This document shows, piece after piece, positions 11,910 through 24,000 of a stretch of 64,000 bases of DNA (the stretch's first letter is position 1; each line of letters starts with the position of its first letter). The position numbers and the translations under genes are program-made. Under the pieces are notes generated by a model. The model did not search any database, had not been told where the DNA came from, and was given only the letters and a program-made list of their open reading frames with translations. Source of the DNA: Dioszegia crocea (lineage: Eukaryota; Basidiomycota; Tremellomycetes; Tremellales; Bulleribasidiaceae). The stretch lies in NCBI GenBank assembly GCA_001600615.1, contig BCKK01000002.1:2200809-2264808 (forward strand), read 5' to 3'.

Positions 11910-14176
11910 TCATTTGACAAATCGGACCCATAGACCACCCTGCCAGGTGTATGAGCATATACCCCTTGCCGACGACAAAAAGAACAGTACCTTGATAGCC
12001 AGAACAACATCAGCCACGACCCATACTTTCTCCCTCCCACCCCTCGCACGCCCCTCGCCCTCTTTACCAATCCAAGACGTTGGTACACCCGTGCCTTCCG
12101 GCTGAGCATCAGGCGCCAGCTCGATCCGCAACCCTCTCGTAGGAGATGCGGGTGAAGAATCTGTGCTAAGGGAACCAGAAGTAAGGTGGCGGATGAGAAG
12201 AATGAGAAAAGTGTGCGTTGCGGTCAGTGCGAATGGCTGACCTAGGCACTGTAGTAATGATCAGCATGGATTCATGGGGACGGAAGGGAAGGGACTGAGA
12301 GACATACCATCCTTGGTCCCAGATTCCAAGCAGCAAATCCCTCTCTGCCCTTCAGGAACCCCTCCCCGTCGTGCCCCTCCCCCTTTACGCCATCCCGATT
12401 CTCGCCCGCTTTAGTGTCCCACCGCTCCGGCCTAAACTCCTCGGCGTCTTCTCCCCATACTTTCTTGTCGCGCTGCATGAGGACGGTACAAATGACCAAT
12501 GCTGTATTTCTTGGCATGTACAACTTCGTGCCGCCGTCCGAGGTGGGTAAGAGAGAGGGACGGAGGGTGCGCCTGATGTTGAGTGGTACAGGTGGGAAAA
12601 GGCGGAGAGTCTCATTGATGAACCGTCGAGCTGGACCATCAGCTCAGGATTGAGCCAGGGACGGGAGCAAAGGTCTGACCGTTGACGTACTGTATTGACA
12701 ATCCCTTATGACCTTCTTATCGATCTCGCCCTTTAGACCCGCGATGGCCAAGGTCTCCTTTTTGACTTGTTGAAATACCTCAGGATGGAGTGCGAGAGCG
12801 TAAACGCAGAATGTGAGAAGTGAAGCTGTCTATGATACATCGTCAGCTATCGATATTTGGGCAAGGATGAACGTACAGTATCGCTAGAAGCAAGTAAGAT
12901 GTTGATGAGCTGATCTTCGACGTGTTTGAGATCTAGATACATCAGCGACCTATTCTCAAGAGATATCTTAATGTTCAGCGTACCATCTGTACTTTCCACC
13001 AAACGGTCGATCAACCTCATCTTCTCATCCTGCAATTCCGAGTTTCTTGCTCTGCGTTCATCTCGCCGAGAGATGGCTTCGAGGATGAGAGGTCGGAAGA
13101 ACGCGTGGATAGTACGCATTGGCCCATCGAGCGGATCATGGTTGATTTCAAAGAAGGGCTTAATCAATCAGCCACTGCCTGGCGCAGATCACCGCAGCCG
13201 CATATCAGATACGCCAGACTGCCAGAATCGCCCGAGCTTAAGAGAAGACTCACCCACGCTGTCCCGATCTTCATTCTTCGTCCCACAGCCGTTTGCGCGG
13301 CCCGCATAGCCTCTCCTACGCCTTTACGCGCCTCGTCCCACTCTATGCCGCGCGTGTGGGGCGCATCAAGCTTTACGCCGCACAGCCAATCTATCGCCAT
13401 GTGCAGTGCGAGCTGACCCATCGCTTCTTGCATATCAAACGCTTCTGACAAGCCAGATGTTGTTTTGATGTTGGATGAGGGAAAGGCCGATAGAGTCGCT
13501 GAGATATGAGGTGCGAAGAGAGCAGGGGAAACGTGTGTGGGGTGGAAGAATGGCCGAGTCGTTGAGCGGTGCTACTCTGGTCAGTCCAAGCTCCGACCAA
13601 GCCATATCTGGTACTCACAAATCTCCATCTATCTCCGTCTGTATTGAATATACCATCACCGAGAAATGCCTCAGCCCGACTCCGGCTCTTATGCCCCTTG
13701 ACGAAATTGTCAAATTCATCTATAAGTGCATGCCTGATGACCCTCGGATCAGAAGTGAGGATCTGTTGTCAGCTATTATCACAAACCCATCCTGTCCGAT
13801 GACCCACCTGATCTTCACCTAATACACGGGTATTGTATGTGGCCCCGTACTTCCGTTCAAGAAGTACCATCATCCGACCGACCTCTTCCTCCGACCCCGA
13901 CTTGGCCCAATCGAGCATGATGTCCACATTCAACGGATACCTTCCGCGGACTTGCGGGATGGGGATCGCGCGCGCATAGCGGGCTGCCAGATCGTTGCGG
14001 TAGACTGAGTAACGGGTACGGAGGATGTATGATGTTGGTAGTGACAGAACAGAGATGAGGATCCGGAGGGTGATGGAGAGGCGCAGGGGCAGGTGGTGGA
14101 TGAGTAATTGGGTGAGTAGAGGAGGGAGAAGCACGGTCTTGAGGAGGGCTGGGAAGAGGTATGAGCCTCCCTTCAT
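11910..14176 (-). CDS. Cytochrome P450 monooxygenase (CYP52/CYP63-like)
   Basis: This is a membrane-anchored haem monooxygenase of about 600 residues in roughly nine exons. An N-terminal hydrophobic anchor (LLKTVLLPPLLTQLLIHHL and the segment after it) is followed by GIFNTDGDRWRF and HRSTTRPFF, which are typical of fatty-acid or alkane hydroxylase groups. The I-helix reads LLASSDTTASLL, the K-helix ETLR, and the PERF region EEFRPERW. The haem-binding loop WNLGPRMCLGQ is split by an intron between Met and the cysteine ligand. The usual first Phe of that loop (FxxGxRxCxG) is Trp here. The start is the first ATG of the frame; the longer frame begins with TTG. At the 3' end I place an intron at about 11991-11940, so that the tail reads GGLWVRFVK. 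Without it the frame is still open. Substrate and subfamily cannot be told from sequence. Confidence 0.88.
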
Positions 14177-14946
14177 CCTGCTCCTACCTCTACGTGTCTT
14201 CAAGGGCTTGTTGGAGGGGGTCTCTATGCTCCTGGAGTGATAAGATAGCGCTCAAACGGAGATTTTGGACATTCTGACGCACGGGGTCACTTTCTGAAAC
14301 GCCCAACCAGCCACGTGGAACTGAAACCTCGGAGGCAAAACCTTCTGCGTGACATTTTGTGACGCTTTAAGTGTGACTATCGTGGGTAAGGGCATACAAC
14401 AGAGTGGACGTTGTAAGGTGATCTCCTCTGGCAGCCGAAGGGATGGCTGCTGAGATGATGCTTGGGTAGTCAAGCGCGCAATAGCCTCCTACGAAGGGTA
14501 TTGGGTAGCGAACGGCAAGTGCCGCCTTAGCAGTCACAGTCTCGCTGTGGCTGGCGGTGTCTGTCACTGTCACGCCGCTTCCGGATACAATCGATGACCG
14601 TTATAGCTTCTCTCCGCGTCACTCGCTCGCTCCGACACTCCACTCCGCTGATCACATCCCAGCTCTACTACATACATACACAGTGACCGCCCTCACGTCT
14701 TCCGAAGCTATCCACGCCCTCCCTGATACAAGACACGGACGCAGCTTCTGGTCGACTTCAAACCTTGCAAATCGCGCGGCAGATTTGCTCAAGACCTCCG
14801 AACTGCTTCGCCCGAGAAGCTCAAGGTCGGCGGTATCGCACATTTGACACATCTCTCCGCTGCCCATACCACTTCCAATCATCGCAGTACCTGCAAAGCT
14901 CTGCTCAGAAGTGACCACATCGCACATCCAAAGGATCACAATCGCC
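14177..14946. other. Divergent intergenic region upstream of P450 and Ser/Pro-rich gene
   Basis: This 770-base gap separates two start codons. A 96-codon plus-strand frame at 14557-14847 has no recognisable motif and probably lies in 5' untranslated sequence of the downstream gene. Two TGAC-containing copies, GCGTGACA and TTGTGACGC, lie at about 14345-14365 on the P450 side. I see nothing else. Confidence 0.35.
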
Positions 14947-16685
14947 ATGACGCTCAGTCCTACTGGTTCACACTTGGGTAGGTCCAGCATTCCTCCTCCG
15001 CATTCCTACATCTCATCTTCATCGCTGACCCCTTAGCGCCGCACGACTTGCCCCCTCCTCCTCCCAGCCAAGATCCGCGGGAGCCACCATCCTCCACGCC
15101 CCGCCGAGCAGGCACCGCTACGCCTCAGCGGCCCCACTCTCCCGTTCCTTCGCGCGGCGCCTCTCCCCAGCGGTCAACCAGCACGAGCAACGGCAATGTC
15201 TCTCACATCCTCGGTGGGGGTATTGACCGTTCATCCTCACATGATCTTGCCCCCCTTCACGCGCCTACACCTAGGCACGCATCCGCCTCTCCCTCCATGG
15301 GAACCGGGACCGCGGCCACAGCCGCTCACCCCCATCCTATCCCGCATCACCTCTCCCGTCCTTCTTCACCCTCATCCATCCACTCATCCACCTCGGCGAT
15401 ATTCGAGCGTGACATCGAGCACCCATCGACCACATCGTCCCTCTCCCTCAACCCCGCTGCGTCGCCCGTGAACCCCGCTCTGGCACACAAGCCGTCCAGG
15501 CTGGGATTCGTCCATGGTTCTGCGCTAGACCACAGTGTTCCTGCAGTCCTTGACGATGCCGTCGAGGCGCTCACTGCTACCTCGAGAGGTATTGAAGGTC
15601 TGGAGATTGAGGCACCGGCGCCGATGGCTGGAAGCGGAGGCGTGGGGATGATGCGTGTCTCATCTGGGACGTCGGGGCGACACGTCTCTTCCCCTCCGCT
15701 ATCAGGCCTGACTGTTGGTCAAAGCCAATTACGATCTGGATCCTCCAGCCCGATCTCAACCACATCAGCCCCATCATCCATCACTAGCCCTACTCAATCG
15801 CCACCCATCCTCGCTCAATTGGGCGCTGGGTCCGGCATGGCGACTGGCGCAGATCGTGCCAGTATGGGTTCTAGCGCCACCTCTGTCTTCTCCGACAAGT
15901 CTACTGTGGAGGGCATGACCACCGAGCCTCTCAAGGACAAGAGTGATGATGCGACGATGCGCCCCGTCAGGCCTGCAGCGCCCACGCGGATGAGCACGGG
16001 TCGGCAGGTGCCCGGCGGCTGGTTATCTGCGTGGACTAAAGAAGAGGCTGATGCGCGCGCGGAGGGCGTGGAGATGGGCGAGGGCCATGCGCATCCTGGC
16101 CAAGGCGAAGTTGGCGTTGGATTGGAGAGGACTGCTGGGATTCTAGGCGAGCAGGAAAGAGTCATCTCGCTTGATGAAGTAAGTCATCCCCTAGTCAAGG
16201 CAATGCGCAATGCTGATCCTCAGCTCCCAACCCCGCCGTCAACAACAACGACCCCTCTTACCCACCCATCATCCCCTCCACCCGCCTCTGCGATCCCGCA
16301 CCACCTCAACCCTTCATCTTCCGCATCGGTCCCCACTGTCCACAACCTACACAACCAAGATGCCAAGCGCCGAATCTCCTTCATCTCCCCAACCGATCTA
16401 CTCTTGTCGGTCCCTACGTCCGTCACCTCTCTGGGTGAGATTGCATCGGGTAATTTGAGCCCAGAGCACGTGCATATGGCCGGATCGTCCAGCCCTGCAA
16501 TGGGTCGTAGTCCACGCTTGAGCTCGAGCGGCGAAGGGGAGAAGAGCGGGATGTGGCAGGATGCCTCTGGTACGGCCGGAACAGGTGGGCCAGAGGGCGG
16601 GAATACGAAGGGCGAGTGGGGAAGGGAAGGGCTGGGGAGGGGGTTGGAGCAGAGGTTGGAGGAACTCGAGAAGGCGGGTCATTAG
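14947..16685 (+). CDS. Ser/Pro-rich protein of unknown function
   Basis: Three exons (14947-14977, 15037-16178, 16224-16685) encode 544 residues. The first intron has a GCTGAC branch site; the second is 45 bases, in frame, with GTAAGT donor and GCTGAT branch. The protein is highly disordered, with Ser, Pro, Thr and Gly runs through residues 12-160. Two short stretches look structured and possibly conserved: VPGGWLSAWTKEEAD near residue 335 and KRRISFISPTDLLLSVP near residue 455. The latter precedes a segment with TSLGEIASG. An acidic/leucine C-terminal helix ends LEQRLEELEKAGH. I do not recognise the family. RRISF resembles a basophilic kinase site, so phosphorylation control is plausible but inferred. 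Confidence 0.65.
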
Positions 16686-17116
16686 GGCTGTCAGTAGGTT
16701 GCGGTAGGCGGGTAAGCGAGGCAGAATAGGGCTTGTGGGGTAATTGGCAGTATGCTGGGTTATGGTTGAGGGTAATCGAATCTTGGGTCGCTGAGATGGT
16801 GTTGGTTTATTGGAGCTGGGAGAAGCAGTAATAAAGAAATTGATCGAGGAGTAAATGTGTATATGTAAGGAAGATGAGATCGTACTGGAACAAGTGCAGA
16901 ATTACAGCACGCAGATGCGCAGAGGGAAACAGTCTAGTGTAGTACTGCAGGGGACTCCAGAAGGTGGCGACATTGGGTCATGTATACGAGAGACATGCTG
17001 ATCTGTACTAAATGCTGACTTGACCTAGCTACATGAATACAAAACATAACCATCTAAAAGTGGCGAGAACCTGCGAATACGAGTACAAACTCCTTCATCA
17101 CTTGAAACTAGACATC
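16686..17116. other. Convergent intergenic spacer
   Basis: This is the 431-base gap between the stop codons of the Ser/Pro-rich gene (+) and the membrane-protein gene (-). It is AT-richer than its surroundings, as expected for untranslated and polyadenylation regions (for example AATAAAGAAATTG near 16831). No gene or repeat is seen. Confidence 0.4.
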
Positions 17117-18341
17117 CTACTCATCCACATATCTCACTCCACGCCTTCTCGTCCCAATCACCTGCGCCTCCCTACCAGACCCTCTGCCGCCCGATCCTCG
17201 CTCGCGGTCAGACACCGCCCTTTCTTTCCCCTTCCTACTCGCGCCTCCACCTCCTTGCTGCGATACGCTATCGTGCGCAAACAGCACGGGCGCCACATTG
17301 TTGAAATAGCGGATGGTCGCAGGGGGTGTTCGGGGGTTATGCGGTGGCGGAGTGTCTGATCCTGATGAGATGTGATCGGCGGCATACTTGGGCGTCGGCC
17401 GGGAGTGCTTAGAGCGATACGCTAGATCTGAATGTCGGGATGTCCGATAACCCCTCTCGTCTATGTGCTCTCGATCGTCTCGATCGCCCGCACGCTGCCG
17501 GGCGTCAAATGATGATCCTTTTTCTTTCGCTCGTTCTTTCTCCGGATCCCCAACTACCCACTCTACACACTTCTTCCCCGCCCATCCAGCTCCGAGACCC
17601 ATGACGCAGCCCATCCCTACCATACCGCCCACAAACACGTACAGCGGGTAGAGAGCAGCGCCTACGGCTCTAGCCCATGTATAGGGCGTGCGGATGAAGA
17701 TGTGTGCGACGATCCGGCCGGTGGCGGTGAGTGGGAAGAGCAGAGTGGAGAGGATTGACACGATGATGTGCAGTGTATTGAGGAGGAGAGGGAGGGGTAA
17801 GAGGAGGATATAGAATGGATAGAGTAGTAGTCCGAATATCCATCGAAGGGTCGATGGGGATGTTTCTGACGAAGCTGGGGAAGAAGGCGGGAGTGGGGAG
17901 GGGAATTGAGGGAATTGATAGGGTAGGTGATAGGGTGAAGAGGACCCTGACGATTCGGGGAGAAGGGATGATAGTTGATAGTGGTGGGGTGATGAAGGAG
18001 AGAGGTGGGAGAGGATCTCAATCTCAGTGGATCGAGTTAAGATCTGCCAGATTAGGTAGAAGAAAATCACGTAGACTGGAAATTAGCTTGATCTTTTTAA
18101 CAGACGTACGTATGACTGTTATAGGCTTCATAGGCTCATCTCGCTTTTTCCGGCTCTTTGATCGGACTCGCCGTCCACTTGCCCGAGGCGCATTGAGGAA
18201 TTCTGATCCGGGCGCATCCCACTCGTCTTCCCCTGGTTCGTCGCCGAACAGGGCAGAAGTGGCCGTCCGAGGTGAAGACCGAGATGCAGCGGACGGAGCT
18301 CGAGGTCTGTTGGAAGTAGCGGCCTGGGAAGAGGACGGCAT
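17117..18341 (-). CDS. Multi-pass membrane protein of unknown function
   Basis: Two exons (18341-18110, 18075-17117) encode 396 residues. The intron is only 34 bases (GTACGT donor, GCTAAT branch, CCAG acceptor). It is required, because the unspliced frame stops soon after. The N-terminal 70 residues are basic and Ser-rich. A first hydrophobic segment spans the splice junction (VILYVIFFYLIWQIL). A long hydrophobic block follows near residues 145-235, beginning LRWIFGLLLYPFYILLLPL, and probably holds three or four membrane spans. The C-terminal 150 residues are hydrophilic and rich in Arg and Gly. It shares a short divergent promoter with the argininosuccinate lyase gene. I cannot name a family; the topology suggests an endomembrane protein. 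Confidence 0.65.
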
Positions 18342-18838
18342 AGTATAGTATCGTCGTAGCAATTGGGGGTCGTTAAAGTCCAGGAGAAGCAACGCTCGGA
18401 CGTCAAAGGAGAGGAGTATCGGGGTCCTGCTCTTTGATCAGCGTCAGTACAATGAGTAGAGCGGCGAGGATAGCGGCGTAATCAGTGCTGAACTCACCTG
18501 TATCGGACGGGCTACAGTGCTTTGAGGATGTAGGGAGCTGGATGTACGCAGCTTTGGGGTTGCTTGGGGGAAAGCTGCAGATGAAACGCGAGTCCAAGTG
18601 GGCACACGCGCAGATGGCACGCGTCATAGAGTTTACGGTTCTGGAGCCCCCGCAATTCGGGTGACTACCTATTATTTCCTAATCGGGGATATTGACTCCT
18701 AATGGCCTTATCCAATGTCCCCGGAACCATCCCCCCTAACCTATCATTGCGGCAAGTGCCGCCTCCGTTTTTCCAACCCACGACTCAAAGATTAGATAGC
18801 AACCCTGTAGAGCACCATCTCAACACAAAATAGACACA
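18342..18838. promoter_or_regulatory. Divergent promoter of membrane protein and ARG4, with TGACTC
   Basis: This 497-base gap lies between two start codons. TGACTC at 18693-18698, about 145 bases before the ARG4 ATG, matches the core of the Gcn4/Cpc1 site (TGACTCA) used for general amino-acid control of arginine genes, but the last base differs. CCAAT occurs at about 18711. The link to Gcn4-type control is inferred from the adjacent gene and one imperfect site. No open frame here is convincing. Confidence 0.3.
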
Positions 18839-20717
18839 ATGGCAGAACAGAAAGGTGAAGACTTCACAAAGCGGAAGCTATGGGGGTGAGCTTTACATGC
18901 CATGATATTACAGCTCGGAAGATACACTAGCTAAACTCTCAGCGGTCGCTTCACAGGTTCCACGGACCCCTTGTGAGTCGCACTCACCTGTATACCGCTG
19001 CCCATATCCTATGCTGACTTGGGAGGATGCACGAATTCAACCAATCGCTCAAATATGATAAACGCATGTATGCCGCAGACGTCAAGGGTTCCATTGCCTT
19101 CTCCAAGGCGTTGTTGAAGGCTGGTATTGTTGATGAGGCGGAGCAGAAGGAGATTGAGCGCGGACTGAAGGAGGTCGAGCAGGAGTGGAAGGATGGCAAG
19201 GTGAGTACGGCTCTGGGCTGTCTGTCTTACTCTTCCATTCATTTGAGAGCCGGAGATGCTATTTGGATGGGGGTCCAAGCGCGACTCTATATCACACTGA
19301 GCTTTAGCTCACACCCCAGTTCTCCGTCAAGCCAGACGATGAAGACATTCACACTGCCAACGAGCGCCGATTATCCGAGATTATCGGTAAAGATATCGGC
19401 GGGAAACTGCACACTGGGCGAAGCAGGAACGATCAGGTCGCTACAGACATGCGGATCTGGCTTGTGCGTCATTTCATCCTGGGCACAAGACCTCCAGCTG
19501 ACGAAGCAGATGGAAGAGACTGCCGTCGTTGAGGGATACCTCAAAGACTTGTTAAACGTCATGGCTACTCGGGCAGAAAAGGAGGTTGATGCTATCCTAC
19601 CCGGATACACACACTTACAGGTAAGCCCCTCCCTCTCCCTATTGTTACTCTCGCTAATATCTAGCGCGCCCAACCTGTTCGATGGTCCCACCACCTCCTC
19701 TCGCACGCCCAAGCCTTCCTCACTGACCTTTCGCGCCTACGCGAGCTCTACCCCCGAATCTCCGTCCTCCCTCTTGGATCCGCCGCACTCGCCGGAAACC
19801 CTTACTCGCTAGACCGCGAGCTTCTTCGCTCCGAATTAGGCTTTCAATCAATCGGCGAGAACTCGATGCACGCAGTGGCCGACCGAGACTTTGTTGTCGA
19901 GTGGCTGCAGTGGGCCAGCCTGCTCATGGTTCACATGAGTCGTCTGGCTGAGGATTTGATCATCTACAGTACGGCTGAGTTTGGATTTGTAACCCTTAGC
20001 GATGCCTACAGGTTAGTCCTTTTGATGCCTTATCATGTGATCTGAGCTGATAGGCAGTACCGGCTCATCCATCATGCCACAGAAGAAGAATCCGGATTCT
20101 CTCGAACTTCTGCGCGGTAAATCCGGCCGGGTGTTTGGTCAAATGGCAGGTTTCATGATGTCACTCAAGGGTATTCCATCGACATACAACAAGGATCTTC
20201 AAGAGGACAAAGAACCCCTGTTTGACTGTGTCGACACCGTTTCGGCTGCACTCAGGATTGCCGAGGGCGTCATTGCTACCCTGAACGTCAGTCCGCGTCT
20301 CTTCACTGGGCCACGCCCTGCTGACACTTTAAGATCCACCCCGAGAAGATGAAGGCAGCCTTGACGATGGATATGCTCGCTACCGATATCGCAGATTACC
20401 TCGTTCGTAAGGGAGTAAGTTCAGGAGTTTCCAGGTTTCCTGGTATGTCCAGCTGCTGATTCATCCAGGTCCCATTCAGAGAGACACACCATATCTCTGG
20501 TCGAGCCGTTGCGCTGGCCGAGCAGACCAAAGTCCAAATCTCCGACCTGTCAATGGCACAGTGGAAAGAGCTCTCGGAACACTTTACAGACGACGTGATG
20601 GATGTGTTTGATTTCGAGACGAGTGTGGAGAAAAGGAATGCGATTGGAGGGCCGGCGAGGGCAATGATTCAGAGGCAGGTCGATGGGGCACGAAAAAGGA
20701 TCGAGGGGTCGGCGTAG
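18839..20717 (+). CDS. ARG4: Argininosuccinate lyase
   Basis: This enzyme cleaves argininosuccinate to arginine and fumarate, the last step of arginine synthesis. The fumarase/aspartase superfamily signature [11 protein letters not shown] is intact near 20065. Other family blocks are [47 protein letters not shown] and the [13 protein letters not shown] region. Exons start at 18839 (to 18885), 18943, 19026 (to 19200), 19320, then on to 20717. After the block ending RIWL I place a 46-base intron with a GCTGAC branch, because the spacing from that Trp to PGYTHLQ (32 residues) then equals that of E. coli ArgH. Further introns lie at 20012-20057, 20287-20333 and 20415-20468. All catalytic-region motifs are present, so the gene appears functional. 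It would be cytosolic and act as a homotetramer. Confidence 0.95.
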
Positions 20718-21016
20718 GGACAGGCCAAGGGATGGTGTCCAGGTCTAGGTCTAGGCCCAGGCGGGTGTGGGTAGTGAAGATTGATTAAGGGAGTTTGGCT
20801 GGGAATAGTCTCAAATTCAGATAGAATGCAGGGCTTCATGTTGATGCCTTGACGGACACTTTCCCGCCTCAGCGGGCCTCGCAAAGATTGATTGCAATAT
20901 GCATGAGCCGTATATAAGCTAGTCGCTACACTTCTTACGCCCCCACAATGACCCGACCTTTCAACTTCCGATGATTCCAAATCGCCTAAGTATACACACT
21001 CGATCACAAATGACCA

Positions 21017-24000
21017 CTAAATGACAGGCCCCAGAACCAACCCTCCCACAGCCGCGCCCTTCGCACCGCCCACCGCCGAGCCGCTACCCGACCGACTCCG
21101 ACCTTCACCTTCACCACTAACTACGCTCCAGCTCCCATCGCTTCCTTGCTCTTTGGAATTATACCTCTCCGTTGACTGATCCCGGCTTTGCGACTGATCC
21201 CCCTCTACGCTTCGCTGCACTTTAGCAGCTTCCGTATTTGTACTCGGCTGCACTGCGGGGGTCGCGGAGGTTACCGAAGATTGGACAGCTGCAGGTTCCG
21301 GTACTGAAGGTGTTTCACCCTCTTCGGGCAGAGCGTAAAAGCTCGATGGACGAGATGAAGAATGTTTATCCTTCTTGTCTTTACTGTGCGATTTGATTGA
21401 GCCGGACATGGTCAGACTGAGACCGGAGAGCGAGAGTGAATCTTTAGATAGGATGGAGGTCATTTTGTGTAGTGGGATGGAATGATCCGATTGCTGAGGT
21501 GGTGGTTTGATTTGAGATTTGGCGTATTCCTAAGAACGTCAGTCAGCTAACCTTATCTCTGTTTGGCCATGGGACGCAACATACCAAATCCCGATAGATC
21601 GCTTCAATAGCGCGCACAACCCCATTCTCCCGCCTAATCATCTCACCTACAACTTTCGCTTTTGCAATCTGCTTCTCATCCGTTGTTGCCTTTTTCAACG
21701 CCTCGGATAGATTCTCAACAGTCAATTTACGTACGGCCGATCCGACATTGAGAGACTCGACGCGTTCAGACCAGAAAGCCTGATCACCAAAGAATGGTTT
21801 AATGATGGTTGGCTAAGATATCAGCTCTGATCTTGTCAGGGTAAGGAAAACTCACAATTCCAGCTCGTAAACTCGCTCCTGTCGTTCCTGCGCCACCATG
21901 ATGACAAGCCGCGTCGATCCGGGTAAACAACCAAGAGTGGTCGATGGAATCAATACTGAAGATCTCCTTGGGATACTTTACGCCGTCCGCCCCGTCTTTC
22001 GAATCTTCCTCAGTCTTCTCCTTGTCTTCCTTCTTGTCCTCGCCATCTTCGTCGTCACCGCTGGCCTTGGCACCTCGGTCTGACCATCCCTTGGACAGGA
22101 TGGCGTAAACGTCAGCTTCGACAACCGCTTCCACGACGCAACGCGTCATTTCTTCAGGGTCGGAAACGACAATAGAACCAAAGCCGCTGGACAAAGTCAG
22201 CTTGTACAGTCTATGAGTAATGAGCAGCTCACATGTAGACCACCTTCTTGCCCTTGCTCTTGGCCTCATCGATAAACTCCAAAAGACCATCAGGAGGTGT
22301 GAATTCCTCAGCGGATTCTTTCGCTGCACTCTCGTCTGCATTCTCAAGGAACCAGTAGCCTGGCAGTCAGCAATTGTTCTCAAGTAGACTCACCAGTCAC
22401 GTGTATCCACTCAGTCCAGTCCAAAGGCGGCGGCACGACACTAGGCGAGAAGTTGTACAAGAATGGAACTAGTCAAATCAGCCTAGAACCTATACTTCCG
22501 GAGTCCAAAACTCACTCTTGTGCTGTTCGAGCTTATCGAAATTTGTAGCTTCAATATTCATTACTTTCCGCCTCCACCGATTGACCTGGCCGGATATAGC
22601 TCTCCAGAAGACCTGGTCAAACATCGTGTATGTCATGTAATTATAGGCCCCGCCCTTCTTGTGTTCGGGTACGGCGAATGCGTGCTGTGTCCATCAGGTT
22701 CGGGTCCGACCACACGCGCCGATCGTACTCACAGGATAAGCGCGAGTTCTAGTCCAAGGCATAGTGAATGCCCTGAAGTATGGAATCTGCAATGCCTCGG
22801 CAATGTGTACACCGCCCATCGCTGAGGGAGACTCAATGAGAAGGTCAGAACCCTGACATGCTTCCCAAGATGAATTGAGTAGGTCATCTAGCCATCCTCG
22901 GAACTGGAAAGTCAGCTTGATGCAGCCGGTACGCGTGCGGTAACTCACCTTGCCGAGTCCCTCTCGCATGAATGAGACGGTGAACATTCCATTATCGACG
23001 CACATTTGCATCAATTCGGCTGGATCTCCGCCAACCGAGGCAAATTCAATGCCGTGCTATAGCATATTAGCCAAAACTCGCACAGCCCTCACGTCCAAGG
23101 AATGACTTACACCCTCAACCCAATCCTTATACTCGCCGTGGGACGCAATCTTTGTCCGATGTCCCTCAGCCTGCAGTCCCTTACACAGCGCAATGTAAGG
23201 TTGCACATCCCCTCGACTCCCGATGGTGAGGCACGTAATCCGCATAGGCTCTGGCTTAAATTCAAGGAACGTACTAGAAGTCGAGCCGAACATGGGTGAC
23301 GGATCCACTGGTGGTGGCGTCCTAGTTTCAAGCGGGGCGGACTCGTCCAGATCGTCCAGGATCCTTGACTCGAGATTACCCTCGTCATCCCCCGGCCCGG
23401 ACTTTTGGCCTTTATGGGGCGAAGCCAATCGGACGGCCTCCATACGCTCTTCGAGCACCCTGACGCAGGCTTCGCGTCGTTCGGATGACGAAAACTCGAG
23501 GAAAATCTCTTCGTGGCCCTTGATCACTACGATCAGACCCGAGTGGTTGAACCGGAATGCTTTTTGAGCTTTAAGGCCGTATAGGTCGCGAATGGGAATC
23601 ATCATCTTTGAGATCAGCCAAAGGGACTGATTTCTGGCGAAATGCTGACCTTTGTCTTGTAAAGCAATTGGGACGAGCGGAAACAGAAGTAGTTGGTAGA
23701 GACGAAGAATCGTCCAGATACAGGCAAGACTCTGTATAGATATCCTGGGAAGTCTGCCAGATCAGCAAGTGTCCCACCATTCAAGCCTCATACTTACGAT
23801 CAATCAACTCCTCCTTCTCTGTCAGACTAAACACACTCCTGAACTTCCTGACCGTCTCATCTTCCTCCTGCCGACCCTCTTCGCTGCCCTCAACAACGGC
23901 GTAATTGCTCTTCTCCAACCCGCTAGCCTCAGATCGGTCAGACTCAAAGGAGTGTCGACCCTTCCTTGACGCGCGATGATCTCCATCATCATCGGAAGTG

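Noticed and set aside
11391..11933. 180-codon plus-strand frame near the P450 3' end
   Set aside because: It has no ATG at its start and no recognisable domain, and it overlaps the P450 terminal exon; probably chance.
14557..14847. 96-codon plus-strand frame upstream of the Ser/Pro-rich gene
   Set aside because: It lies in probable 5' untranslated sequence, has no motif, and is not joined by splice sites to the downstream frame.
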